Assembly: GCA_964502145.1 (NCBI GenBank)
Contig: CAZCVI010000004.1
Coordinates: 62,001-126,000 of the forward strand
Direction of reading: 5' to 3'
From: CAZCVI01 sp964502145
Lineage (GTDB): Bacteria; Acidobacteriota; Aminicenantia; UBA2199
DNA: 64,000 nt
Each line of letters opens with the position of its first letter. Within the stretch, counting starts at the first letter, position 1. The position numbers and the translations under genes were made by a program. A model generated the notes under the pieces. It saw only the letters and a list, made by a program, of their open reading frames with translations, was not told where the DNA came from and did no database searches. Below are positions 55,149 through 63,568 of this stretch, in pieces.

Positions 55149-56342
55149 ATGGAAGCGAAAATTGAAACCTTAAAAATTGAACAATTCGGCCCCCTTCAAG
55201 AGGCGGATGTGAAGATTGGAGATATAACCCTCCTGGTCGGCCCCCAAGCCTCAGGTAAAAGCCTATTTATTCAAATGTTGAATCTCCTACTGGACTACCC
55301 TGCCATACTTAAAACTTTAAAAAGTTATGGCTTCACCATCAGGAACATCAATGATTTATTGGGCCATTATCTGGGCATGGATATGGCGAAAAGCTGGAAT
55401 AACAATAGCAAGATTATCAAAGATGGTATAAATTTTAATATCGAGACATTAACAAAAAAGAAGCCGCGAACATTTGAGGATGTTGCGTTTTACATCCCTG
55501 CCCAGCGCGTCCTGATCATGGAGGAGGGCTGGCCAAGGCCATTTCTTAGCTTAAATTCTTATCCTTATGTGGTCAGAAATTTTAGTGAAGGCTTACGTCT
55601 GGAAATGGAAACGGAGTTGGCGAGTGCAAAATACCTGTTCCCCCAGGAAAATAGATTAAAAAAAGTGATTTCAGATAAAATACAAAAGAGTATTTTCAGA
55701 AATAGCACCATTAAGTTAGAGACAGAATTTAAAAAAAGATTAGTCTTGGAGGTCAATGGTAACCCAACCCAGCAATTGCCGATTTCCTTCTGGTCCGCTG
55801 GTCAGCGGGAATTTATGCCACTGCTTTTAGGTTTATATTACCTGTGCCCCCCCTCGCGAGTTTCAAGAAAAGGCAGTATTGAAACGGTTATTATCGAAGA
55901 AATGGAGATGGGTTTACACCCAGAAGCCATTAATGGAGTTATGTTTGCCATTTTGGAACTCATTAACCGGGGTTATCGGGTGGTTATCTCCACGCACTCC
56001 CTCCATGTGATTGAAATGATCTGGGCGATAACAGAAATGAAAAAATCCACGGTGAATAAAACCGCCAAAATAAAGGCCTTCAGCAAACTATTTAATGTGG
56101 ACGCCAACACGCCGGGGGTGAAACAAATCGCGGAAAGCAGTTTGAAGAAAGAATGTAACGTCTTTTATTTCAAACCCGAAGAAGACAGTGGGCGAACCAT
56201 AACCAGAGATATCAGCAGTCTGGATCCCTCAGCAACCGACAGCATGATTTCTGATTGGGGTGGTTTGACTGAGTTCAGCAGCAATATTGTAGACATAGTC
56301 GCCGGGTTACAGTGTGATGAACCGGTTAACCCGGAGGAATAA
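55149..56342 (+). CDS. AAA (SMC/RecF-like, AAA_21 type) ATPase
   Basis: 397 residues from ATG 55149 (GAGGTG upstream). Opens with LKIEQFGPLQEADVKIG; Walker A GPQASGKS at 31-38; ABC-like signature SAGQREFMPLL near 216-226; Walker B IIEEMEMGLHP near 246; switch His in VVISTHSLHVIEM. No TOPRIM nuclease domain follows. Such ATPases power several antiphage systems (for example PARIS, Septu-like) together with small effector partners. Here two small genes follow without gaps. Confidence 0.88.
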   Translation: MEAKIETLKIEQFGPLQEADVKIGDITLLVGPQASGKSLFIQMLNLLLDYPAILKTLKSYGFTIRNINDLLGHYLGMDMAKSWNNNSKIIKDGINFNIETLTKKKPRTFEDVAFYIPAQRVLIMEEGWPRPFLSLNSYPYVVRNFSEGLRLEMETELASAKYLFPQENRLKKVISDKIQKSIFRNSTIKLETEFKKRLVLEVNGNPTQQLPISFWSAGQREFMPLLLGLYYLCPPSRVSRKGSIETVIIEEMEMGLHPEAINGVMFAILELINRGYRVVISTHSLHVIEMIWAITEMKKSTVNKTAKIKAFSKLFNVDANTPGVKQIAESSLKKECNVFYFKPEEDSGRTITRDISSLDPSATDSMISDWGGLTEFSSNIVDIVAGLQCDEPVNPEE

Positions 56343-56812
56343 TGAAACCTTCGGTAAAAAAAAACTTGCAGAATCAACCTTATTCAAAAGACTATACGGA
56401 CGGCCTCGCTGCAATAAAAAATGAACACCGTAAACAAATAAAATATGAAGACCCTCGCAATCTGATTGGCAGTTTGGATATCGACAAAGCCTGCAAGTAT
56501 AGCGAACCCAGCGCTTCACGATGGGATTATCTGATCGTGGTCAATAAAAACAATAAAGAAAACCTGGCATTTATTGAAATTCATCCGGCAAAACCTGGGG
56601 AAGTAGAGGTCATTATTAAAAAAAAAGAATGGCTTTTGGTATGGATATCCAAAACTCGCTTAAAAGAGTTCTCCAGAAGTATCATCTGGGTATCCACGGG
56701 GGGAACCAAAATACTCCCGCAATCCAAATACATAAGAATACTGGCCCAAAATGGGATTTCTTTACCGCGAAGCGTTACCCTGCTTCTGGACACTGAAGTC
56801 GAGTATAAATAA
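56342..56812 (+). CDS. Small partner of the AAA ATPase, possible nuclease-like fold
   Basis: 156 residues; the ATG shares one base with the ATPase stop (TAATG), so translation is coupled. Basic N-terminus (KPSVKKNLQNQPYSKDY), then RWDYLIVV, AFIEIHPA and VIIKKKEWLLVWI. The strand-D ... strand-ExH arrangement resembles a PD-(D/E)XK core with the lysine replaced, but this is a pattern-level guess. I do not recognise a named family. Best read as a dedicated partner of the ATPase. Confidence 0.75.
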   Translation: MKPSVKKNLQNQPYSKDYTDGLAAIKNEHRKQIKYEDPRNLIGSLDIDKACKYSEPSASRWDYLIVVNKNNKENLAFIEIHPAKPGEVEVIIKKKEWLLVWISKTRLKEFSRSIIWVSTGGTKILPQSKYIRILAQNGISLPRSVTLLLDTEVEYK

Positions 56813-56827
56813 TTCGGAGGTCGCAAA

Positions 56828-57247
56828 ATGAATCTATCTATAAAAAACGCATTTCAATTGAATCAAAACGCCAGGGATATTATTGTTCTTCAGGATTCCA
56901 CCAAAATGGCGGTGATTGTCCACCCGGAAAAAGAGGAACTATTTACAATGACCGACTGGGAAGACTATCTGGCTATTAATGTAAACGCAAGCTCTAGTAC
57001 TGGGCCATTTGATAAAAAATTTAGGATTTCTTACCCCTTCAATGTGGCCGATCATCTGGTCTATTGCCTGGGAAAAGAAGATATTAAAGTAGAATACAAT
57101 GAAGTGGACGAGCAAAGTATTTTAAAATTCCCCGCTGGCCCTCCCCAATGGCAACTGCTCATCTCACCTTCCATTCCCGGTAGCGATGATGAAGACGCCA
57201 TCCCCACTAATAACCTCAATATCACAGTCACTGTGGGTGAAGAATAG
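56828..57247 (+). CDS. Third gene of the AAA cassette, unknown
   Basis: 139 residues, strong TTCGGAGG upstream. No signal peptide or cysteine motif. Beta-rich, acidic towards the C-terminus (GSDDEDAIPTNN). No family recognised. It is 15 bp after the second gene and its stop abuts the stop of the convergent phosphoesterase. Confidence 0.72.
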   Translation: MNLSIKNAFQLNQNARDIIVLQDSTKMAVIVHPEKEELFTMTDWEDYLAINVNASSSTGPFDKKFRISYPFNVADHLVYCLGKEDIKVEYNEVDEQSILKFPAGPPQWQLLISPSIPGSDDEDAIPTNNLNITVTVGEE

Positions 57248-58225
57248 CTATTTAGGTATGGGGAATGCAAAGATTCCCTCTGGATGGATGTCTCTTATAT
57301 GTTTTGTCCAACAACCGCTCGTTTCGTCCCATTTGCGCAGATAGGCTTGACCATTTCCCGTCTCAAAATCCAGGTGCATAAAATTATATGAGCTAATATA
57401 GTTGGGATTGGCATCAATATGGCGGTGATAGGTCGCACCCGCAGGAACGATCATACAATCTCCAACTGGGATCCGCTGAATCGTTACTGAACCCTTGTGT
57501 GGATGACCATGCAATATAAAATGCACCCCTTTTTTTAACCGACTTTCCATCGTGCTCTGGTCCTCTGCGGTGAGATATTCAAGTGGATGGTGTAAAACCG
57601 CTATGCGCACATCTGCTTCTGCTTTGGCTTTTTCCAACGGTTTGGAAACTTGGTACTCACCAATAAAAAGATTCCCATAATCAGTATCACCCCGACCCGA
57701 TAATAATGCAGAATTAAAACCCAGCAGGGCAATTTTCTTATCGCCCACTGTGAAAGAGTAATAACTGGCATAAGCCGATAAATTCCCTTCCGCATAGGGT
57801 TTGGCAAAGTTTTCATAAGCTTCAAAGGGTTTGCTAAGAATCTCTTGTTCCGCTTTTTTGGATAAGCACTCTTTGATGATTTCATCCGAGGTGAAGCACT
57901 TCAGAATTTGCTCGCGGAACAATGTCGCGATTTGGCGATCCAGATCATGGTTCCCTGGGACCAAAAACAAGCGACTGGCATCCAGACCCGTTACTTCCAG
58001 CAGGGGGGTGAATAAATATTTTACCGCCGCGTCATAGGCTGCTTTTTTCCCATTGAAGGTCACATCCCCGCTGAATACAATAAAATCTATCTTTTTCAGG
58101 TCTTTATGGATGTGTGTTCGCGTTTTGATATCCTTGATAAGGGTTTCGCGAACCACATCACAGTCAAAATCCTCACCTTTCTGGTGCCAATCCGATAAGT
58201 GCAACCATGTTAAACCAGCCATCAT
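57248..58225 (-). CDS. Calcineurin-like metallophosphoesterase
   Basis: 325 residues (start 58225, or 58222 in the ATGATG pair), TTGGAGG upstream. All dimetal motifs are present: HLSDWH (9-14), VFSGDVT near 50, PGNHDLDR near 92, LHHPLEY near 205, and HGHPHKG near 235. Cytoplasmic; related proteins are phosphodiesterases acting on cyclic nucleotides or nucleic acids. Stop codon is adjacent to that of the AAA cassette. Confidence 0.9.
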   Translation of the reverse strand: MMAGLTWLHLSDWHQKGEDFDCDVVRETLIKDIKTRTHIHKDLKKIDFIVFSGDVTFNGKKAAYDAAVKYLFTPLLEVTGLDASRLFLVPGNHDLDRQIATLFREQILKCFTSDEIIKECLSKKAEQEILSKPFEAYENFAKPYAEGNLSAYASYYSFTVGDKKIALLGFNSALLSGRGDTDYGNLFIGEYQVSKPLEKAKAEADVRIAVLHHPLEYLTAEDQSTMESRLKKGVHFILHGHPHKGSVTIQRIPVGDCMIVPAGATYHRHIDANPNYISSYNFMHLDFETGNGQAYLRKWDETSGCWTKHIRDIHPEGIFAFPIPK

Positions 58226-58272
58226 AGAACCTCCAATAAAAATGTGTACTCAATAGCCATATTTTAAGTTTT

Positions 58273-58278
58273 ATTATA
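58273..58278 (-). promoter_or_regulatory. Extended -10 promoter of the phosphoesterase
   Basis: Minus-strand TATAAT (58273-58278) preceded by TGG, giving TGnTATAAT. No good -35 box. Confidence 0.55.
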
Positions 58279-58316
58279 CCATATTGGATGTCCAGTTGGT
58301 AGAGTTAAAAGAATGA

Positions 58317-58352
58317 CCACAGATTACACGGATTAAAATGATTAGACAGATT
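58317..58352. repeat. 9-bp-periodic ACAGATT repeat
   Basis: CCACAGATT, ACACGGATT, AAAATGATT, AGACAGATT: four units, nearly the same series as at 42040-42077. Confidence 0.7.
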
Positions 58353-58460
58353 AAAAAAAAAATGAGAATTGCTGGTCTACTCTCTTTTATAAATGATTTC
58401 TTTGTGATACAATGCATCTCATGGAGAATATTTAAAATTTAAAACTGAGAAGAGGTTGAT

Positions 58461-58943
58461 ATGACAAAGTTTAAATTAGGCTTGCACTCTATTGCCCCAA
58501 TTCTGCTCGTGCTTGCGCTCGTGTTTCAGGGTTGCGCCTCGGTGAATCGTAACCACGGTAATCAAGATGTTTTATTGATTGCTGCGCTCACGCGTCAAGC
58601 AGATCAATGGGATAAAGACATTATTCGCAAGGACTTGCCCGCTATTGCCGCCAACATGGCCCATGACTTTCGCCAGATTCGGAAAAATGGCTCTGTGGTT
58701 AATAAAGAGACTTTCTTACAAGATATTACGTCTCCAGACCTCGTGATTGATCCCTACACCGTAGAAGATTTTGATGTACGGATATACGGCAATGTTGCCC
58801 TCCTCTGCGGAAGCACGAGAATGACCGGGACTTTTGCTGGCAAAGTTTTTCGCTCGCATTACCGGTACATTGACATCTATGTCAAGAGAGGTGGTAAGTG
58901 GTCTGTTTGTAGCGTTCAGATTACCCCTCTACCAGAGTCCTGA
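58461..58943 (+). CDS. NTF2-like (SnoaL/DUF4440) lipoprotein
   Basis: 160 residues, GAAGAGG upstream. Signal with lipobox FQGC (Cys about 26). The rest has the NTF2-like cone: DKDIIRKDLPAIAANMAHDF helix, DFDVRIYGNVALLCGS strands, and WSVCSVQITPL near the end. These act as small-ligand binders or enzymes; activity is not predictable. Confidence 0.85.
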   Translation: MTKFKLGLHSIAPILLVLALVFQGCASVNRNHGNQDVLLIAALTRQADQWDKDIIRKDLPAIAANMAHDFRQIRKNGSVVNKETFLQDITSPDLVIDPYTVEDFDVRIYGNVALLCGSTRMTGTFAGKVFRSHYRYIDIYVKRGGKWSVCSVQITPLPES

Positions 58944-59059
58944 CGTGCTTAACCATTGCAAGGTTTATTGAACTGGAATTCACCATCGCTGTTGCATCTC
59001 GGTCATAAAAAATTGCGGCAATGAACCAGTGAGATAAAAATGGCAATTTATTTAATTTA

Positions 59060-60403
59060 TTAGATGTCTATATGATACTTTTTTATTTTACGCCACAGTG
59101 TCGTGCGATCCATGTGTAAGGATTGGGCCGCTTTTTGTTTATTCCAGCGGTGTTGTTGTAATGCCGTTTGAATTTGCATTTTCTCTTTGGGATTCTGAGC
59201 TGAATTGTCATCTGAGACTTCCTGATCATCGTTTTTCCGGTTATTAATCTGAACACCGATTCTGCCCTCGACCATGTTGGGCATGAATAGATATTTAGGT
59301 AAATGACAGGGTTGAATGGCTTTGTCCGCGCAGAAAATAAATGCATACTCCAAAATATTGCGTAATTCTCTGATATTACCTGGATAATGGTGGTTCAAAA
59401 GGATTTCCATGGCTCCGGGGGTAATGCCAGGAACGCTTTTCATTTGAATCACATTGAATTGATGGACAAAGTGGTCTAAGAAAAGGGGAATATCATTCTC
59501 ACGCTCTCGCAATGGTGGGATATGAATGGTTACCACATTTAAGCGATAGAAGAGGTCCTCTCTAAAAGTTCCTTTTTGGACTTCTTTGACCAGGTCTTTA
59601 TTCGTGGCAGCGATCAGTCGGATATCGACTTTTTCTGCCCGTGATGCACCTAATGGGATAATTTCTCCCGTTTCCACTGCCCGAAGTAATTTGACTTGTA
59701 ATGCCAAGCTCATCTCGCCGATCTCGTCTAAAAAGAGGGTACCTTTATCCGCTAGAACGAAGAGCCCTGGTTTATCTTTCCGAGCATCCGTGAACGCCCC
59801 CTTTTTGTAGCCGAATAGTTCTGATTCCAAAAGAGTTTCCGGTAACGCCGCGCAGTTCAACTTCACAAACGGGTATTTTTTCCGCTGGCTGAGAGCTTGC
59901 AGGGCACTGCAAAACACCTCTTTCCCCACACCGCTCTCGCCTTCCAACAGTACCGGAACCGAACTGGTGGCAATGTTGGGGAATTGGTCCAAAATTTCCA
60001 GCAACCCCTGGTCCTGGGTGATAATATCCTGAAAAATATATTTTCCCTTGACCCGTTTCTCCAATTCCACTTCCCGCGTGACATCATGAAAGATTTCAAC
60101 CCAATACCCCCGGGTTTGAATCACCTTGGCTTTAATGTATTTTTCCGAGTTGTCCTTGGCCAGGATATCCATGATCATTTGGTCCTGGGAGAGACCCTTT
60201 TGAAATCGTTTAATCGGGCAGAAATCTTTGCAGCGTTTGGCCCTAAGGATTTCGTAACAGTGTTTCCCAGCGGCTTCCGGGTTGGAGAAACCCGTGATTT
60301 CGCCCGCCACATGATTCATGTATTCAATACGATAATCACTGCCAATGACAATAATCCCCTCCAGGGTATTGTCCACGATATCTCGAAAAATTTCTTTTAA
60401 CAT
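59060..60403 (-). CDS. Sigma-54-dependent activator with Cys-rich PAS domain
   Basis: 447 residues. PAS domain (about 5-115) with the Cys-rich insert HCYEILRAKRCKDFCPI (49-65). AAA+ core: Walker A GESGVGKE (150-158, Lys157), sigma-54 contact loop GAFTDA at 202-207 (a known natural variant of GAFTGA), Walker B and sensor II present. A Fis-type helix-turn-helix (about 410-447) ends the chain. It is a single-component regulator without receiver domain; PAS cysteines may bind a metal or sense redox state. It is divergent from a sigma-54 promoter and the operon at 60628, its likely target. Confidence 0.93.
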   Translation of the reverse strand: MLKEIFRDIVDNTLEGIIVIGSDYRIEYMNHVAGEITGFSNPEAAGKHCYEILRAKRCKDFCPIKRFQKGLSQDQMIMDILAKDNSEKYIKAKVIQTRGYWVEIFHDVTREVELEKRVKGKYIFQDIITQDQGLLEILDQFPNIATSSVPVLLEGESGVGKEVFCSALQALSQRKKYPFVKLNCAALPETLLESELFGYKKGAFTDARKDKPGLFVLADKGTLFLDEIGEMSLALQVKLLRAVETGEIIPLGASRAEKVDIRLIAATNKDLVKEVQKGTFREDLFYRLNVVTIHIPPLRERENDIPLFLDHFVHQFNVIQMKSVPGITPGAMEILLNHHYPGNIRELRNILEYAFIFCADKAIQPCHLPKYLFMPNMVEGRIGVQINNRKNDDQEVSDDNSAQNPKEKMQIQTALQQHRWNKQKAAQSLHMDRTTLWRKIKKYHIDI

Positions 60404-60412
60404 GGTATCTTT

Positions 60413-60441
60413 ATTCTATCACAGGCCCCTGCTGTTTGCAA
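60413..60441 (-). promoter_or_regulatory. Promoter of the sigma-54 activator gene
   Basis: Minus strand: TTGCAA (60436-60441), 17-bp spacer, TAGAAT (60413-60418). The -35 box overlaps one arm of the inverted repeat described next, which would allow autoregulation. Confidence 0.6.
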
Positions 60442-60486
60442 CACCATGTTTGACCTGCAACATTTTGTTTCTGTTTGAATGGTGTT
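60440..60486. promoter_or_regulatory. Candidate activator-binding site (inverted repeat)
   Basis: AACACCAT (60440-60447) and ATGGTGTT (60479-60486), perfectly complementary over 8 bp, about 31 bp apart. The centre lies about 96 bp upstream of the sigma-54 promoter, a normal distance for an enhancer site. Confidence 0.5.
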
Positions 60487-60558
60487 ATCCCAGGTCATGA
60501 GGCTTCATTTTATCTTTAACGCCTCTTTCACCCGTATTCTACAGGGTAGCGTGGGGAT

Positions 60559-60574
60559 TGGCATGATTCATGCT
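60559..60574 (+). promoter_or_regulatory. Sigma-54 (-24/-12) promoter
   Basis: TGGCATGATTCATGCT: the GG and GC dinucleotides are at exactly the required spacing and 10 of 12 defined consensus positions match TGGCACG-N4-TTGCW. It precedes the CGGC gene by 54 bp and sits opposite a sigma-54 activator gene. Confidence 0.8.
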
Positions 60575-60627
60575 TCTTAAATTTATGATGGCATGTATCC
60601 ATGGGTGTAATATAAGGAGTATGTAAC

Positions 60628-61071
60628 ATGATCAAAGTTGGTATCATCATCTGTGCGCGTTACAAAGATTGCGGCGGTGGTAAATGCTTTAGGGCTTTAC
60701 AGGAGCGTGTTGGCGCTTTTTCTCTCTATCCCGCCACGGAGCCGGTGGAAATAATCGGATATTCCAGTTGCGGTGGTTGCCCCGGTGGCAATGTGGAATA
60801 TGTCCCCGCCGAGTTCAAAAAGAACGGTGCCACGGTTATTCATCTGGCCACCGGCCTCATTGTCGGCTATCCCCCCTGTCCCCATATCCGGCGCTTCAAA
60901 ACTTTCATTGAAACTGTTTTTGAATTGCCCGTGGTCATCGGCACCCATCCTATCCCGCAAAAATACATGGAAGCCCATGAAAAATTGCCTTTCTGGCAGG
61001 AAAGTAATATGGAGTCACTGGTCACGCCCCTGATGCAAGAAGCCCTGGAAATAAAAACGGCCTACAATTAA
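60628..61071 (+). CDS. CGGC domain protein
   Basis: 147 residues, AAGGAG upstream. Starts KVGIIICARYKDCGGGKCFRAL and contains YSSCGGCPGGN near residue 49-59, the defining motif, plus a later YPPCPHIRRF. Cys clusters suggest metal or iron-sulfur binding. First gene of the sigma-54 operon. Confidence 0.9.
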   Translation: MIKVGIIICARYKDCGGGKCFRALQERVGAFSLYPATEPVEIIGYSSCGGCPGGNVEYVPAEFKKNGATVIHLATGLIVGYPPCPHIRRFKTFIETVFELPVVIGTHPIPQKYMEAHEKLPFWQESNMESLVTPLMQEALEIKTAYN

Positions 61072-61205
61072 AACCTGAGGGACCGCTCCTGGTGGGCGCT
61101 TTTACCGCCATGAGGAACCAGAGCGAATCTGAATTTAAAAAGATTCAATATTATTGTTATATTATTATTATTGTTAGTAGTATTATTATCAAAGAAGGAG
61201 AATTG

Positions 61206-62903
61206 ATGTCAAAACCAAAACGAATTATTGTGATCGGTGGTTCAGCCGCAGGACCGAAGGCCGCGGCCAAAGCCAGGCGAATCGATGAGCAGGCTGAAAT
61301 TACGATTATCCAGAAGGGCAGCGAGCTGTCCATGGCGTCCTGTGGCTATCCCTATTTTGTCGGTGGCTTTTTCGATGATCGTAAAATGCTGCTCTGCACT
61401 CCCACCGGTGTTGTTCGCGATCCGGTATATTATCTCAACGCCAAAAACATCCAGGTTCATACCAATACCGAGGCATTGGCTATCAACCCAGTTGAAAAAA
61501 CCATCCAGGTGCAGGATCAAGCCAGTGGTAAAAAAGAGTTTCTACCCTATGATCGCCTGATTTTGGCCACCGGGGCCATTGCCACCATCCCTCCCGTACC
61601 CGGTGTGGAACTCCAAGGTATCACCACCTTGCAAAGCATGAAGGATGCGGATTATCTGCGCAAAATCCGCGATGAGAAAAAAATCAAAAAAGCGGTGGTG
61701 ATTGGCGGCGGCCTGATCGGCATCGAAACCTGCGAGGCCTTGGAACTGGCTGGCATAGAGATCACCGTCATTGAATTGTTACCCCAACTGCTCACGTTCC
61801 TCGACTGGGAAATGGCCAAGCTGGTGGAGAACCATGTGCGCGGGAAAGGCGTGAACGTCATCACCGGCAATGGTCTGGCCGCATTTCTGGGAGAAAATGG
61901 CAAACTGACCGGTGTTAAACTGGCCAATGGCACGGAACTTCCCTGTGAACTGGCGGTGGTGGCGGTGGGGGTGCGACCCAATAGCCAGCTTGCCCGCGAC
62001 GCGGGACTGGCTACCGGCCACAAGGGCGGTATCCTGGTAAACCAGTACATGCAAACATCGGACCCGGATATCTATGCTGCGGGTGACTGCGTGGAGATCG
62101 ATAACCTCATTACCGGGAAAAAAAACCATGCCCCCTACGGCGATCTGGCCAATCTGGAGGGCCGCGTGGCCGGGGAAAACGCGGTATTGGGAAATACCGT
62201 CACCTTTCCCGGCACCATCCAGACCGGAATCTGCAAGATTTTCGATTTCAAAGCAGGGACTACTGGTCTCAACGAGCGCTCCGCCGTGCAAGCCGGGTAT
62301 GAGGTTATCACCGTGATCCATGCCAGCCTGGACAAACCCGGTTTTATGAATGGCAAATTACTGGTCAGCAAGCTGGTGGTGAATAAAGTGGATGGCCGCA
62401 TCCTAGGCGCCCAGTGCGTTGGACCCGGCGATGTTTCCAGGCAGGTGGCCCAATGGGCCATGGCGATTTTAGGGAAGATGAAAGTGGAAGATATCGTCAA
62501 TGCCGACCTGCCCTATGCACCACCTTTTTCCCTGGCCATCGACCACTTTATTGCTACCGTGCATTTGATGCAGAACAAGATCAAGGGCAGGCTGAAGGGA
62601 ATCTCCGCCATCGCGGTGAAAAAAAAGGTGGACAGTGGTGCCCCCGTTTTTCTACTGGATACCCGCGGACCGGACGAATATGAAACCATGCGTCTGGGTA
62701 TCGGCGAGACATTGATTCCCCTGGGCGCGTTGCGCAAGCGGCTGGCAGAAATCCCGGCCAACAAGGACCAGGAAATCATCTGTTTTTGCAAGATATCCCT
62801 GCGTGGCTATGAATCCGCCCTGGTGCTGGAAGCCAATGGCTGGAAAAATGTGCGGGTGATGGAAGGCGGCTTGGCGGCCTGGCCATTTCCCCGGGAAAAA
62901 TAG
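61206..62903 (+). CDS. CoA-disulfide reductase-like flavoprotein fused to rhodanese
   Basis: 565 residues from ATG 61206 with AAGGAG upstream (the long 5' extension has none). FAD-binding IVIGGSAAGPKAAAKARR at about 7-24, single redox Cys in SMASCGYPYFVGG (about residue 48), NAD-binding VVIGGGLIGIETCEALE near 160, and YAAGDCVEI near 290. A C-terminal rhodanese (about 460-565) has the active loop CKISLRG. Related enzymes reduce CoA disulfide, persulfide or polysulfide, and the rhodanese may deliver sulfane sulfur. Second gene of the operon. Confidence 0.92.
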   Translation: MSKPKRIIVIGGSAAGPKAAAKARRIDEQAEITIIQKGSELSMASCGYPYFVGGFFDDRKMLLCTPTGVVRDPVYYLNAKNIQVHTNTEALAINPVEKTIQVQDQASGKKEFLPYDRLILATGAIATIPPVPGVELQGITTLQSMKDADYLRKIRDEKKIKKAVVIGGGLIGIETCEALELAGIEITVIELLPQLLTFLDWEMAKLVENHVRGKGVNVITGNGLAAFLGENGKLTGVKLANGTELPCELAVVAVGVRPNSQLARDAGLATGHKGGILVNQYMQTSDPDIYAAGDCVEIDNLITGKKNHAPYGDLANLEGRVAGENAVLGNTVTFPGTIQTGICKIFDFKAGTTGLNERSAVQAGYEVITVIHASLDKPGFMNGKLLVSKLVVNKVDGRILGAQCVGPGDVSRQVAQWAMAILGKMKVEDIVNADLPYAPPFSLAIDHFIATVHLMQNKIKGRLKGISAIAVKKKVDSGAPVFLLDTRGPDEYETMRLGIGETLIPLGALRKRLAEIPANKDQEIICFCKISLRGYESALVLEANGWKNVRVMEGGLAAWPFPREK

Positions 62904-62932
62904 GTTTGGGCAAACCTTCAGGAGGTGCTTTT

Positions 62933-63475
62933 ATGCCAAAATTCGATGGAACAGGCCCGCAGGGCCTCGGCCCCATGACCGGATATGGGCAGGGTTATTG
63001 TGTGATAAACATTCCGGATGCACCCCAGAATACGGGAACAACGGCTGACAGTCCCAATGGTCACGGTTGGTGCTTGTTTTGTGGAGATCGGAACCCAAGG
63101 TCGCTGAACCTCTCTTTTCAGGCCACCACAGACCATATGGTTTGGTCTAAATTCCAGGCAAACCCTTTCCTTCAGGGATATGATGGCATTCTTCACGGTG
63201 GCGTGATTACCTCGTTATTGGATGCAGCCATGACGCACTGCCTGTTTCACCTTGGCATTCAAGCTGTTACGGGTGATTTGCACGTTCGCTTTCTACATGC
63301 CGTTTCATGCAACGCAACGCTGGAAGTACGGGCATGGGTATTGCATTCCCGGCCACCGCTCCATCGACTAAAGGCCGAGATTGTGGTCGCCCATCGGGTG
63401 ATGGCCCGGGCTGAGGCCAAATTCATGCAACGAAGGATAGAACCAATGGTTAAAACAAATGAAAGCGATGACTGA
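62933..63475 (+). CDS. DUF5320-like N-terminus fused to PaaI-type hotdog thioesterase
   Basis: 180 residues from ATG 62933 with AGGAGG upstream. The first 22 residues (MPKFDGTGPQGLGPMTGYGQ, then GYC) match the short Gly-rich start of DUF5320 proteins. Then comes a Cys-containing linker (WCLFCGDRNP) and a hotdog domain with LHGGVITSLLDAAMTHC. PaaI-type enzymes hydrolyse acyl-CoA thioesters. The fusion is unusual. Third gene of the operon. Confidence 0.82.
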   Translation: MPKFDGTGPQGLGPMTGYGQGYCVINIPDAPQNTGTTADSPNGHGWCLFCGDRNPRSLNLSFQATTDHMVWSKFQANPFLQGYDGILHGGVITSLLDAAMTHCLFHLGIQAVTGDLHVRFLHAVSCNATLEVRAWVLHSRPPLHRLKAEIVVAHRVMARAEAKFMQRRIEPMVKTNESDD

Positions 63476-63568
63476 TACCGTGATTATAATCTTGGCATCA
63501 CTTGCCAACATAAATACCACCCTGGCGGGATTGCTCTTTCAAAAAAAAGAATGGGGCGTGAGTGGGTC

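Noticed and set aside
55149..56812. PARIS (AriA/AriB) identification of the AAA cassette
   Set aside because: The second gene shows no TOPRIM/DUF4435 features and is too short; a third gene is present. Only a general resemblance remains.
63490..63515. Second sigma-54 promoter at TTGGCATCACTTGCCA
   Set aside because: The distance between GG and GC is two bases too short; the sequence is better explained as a small hairpin.
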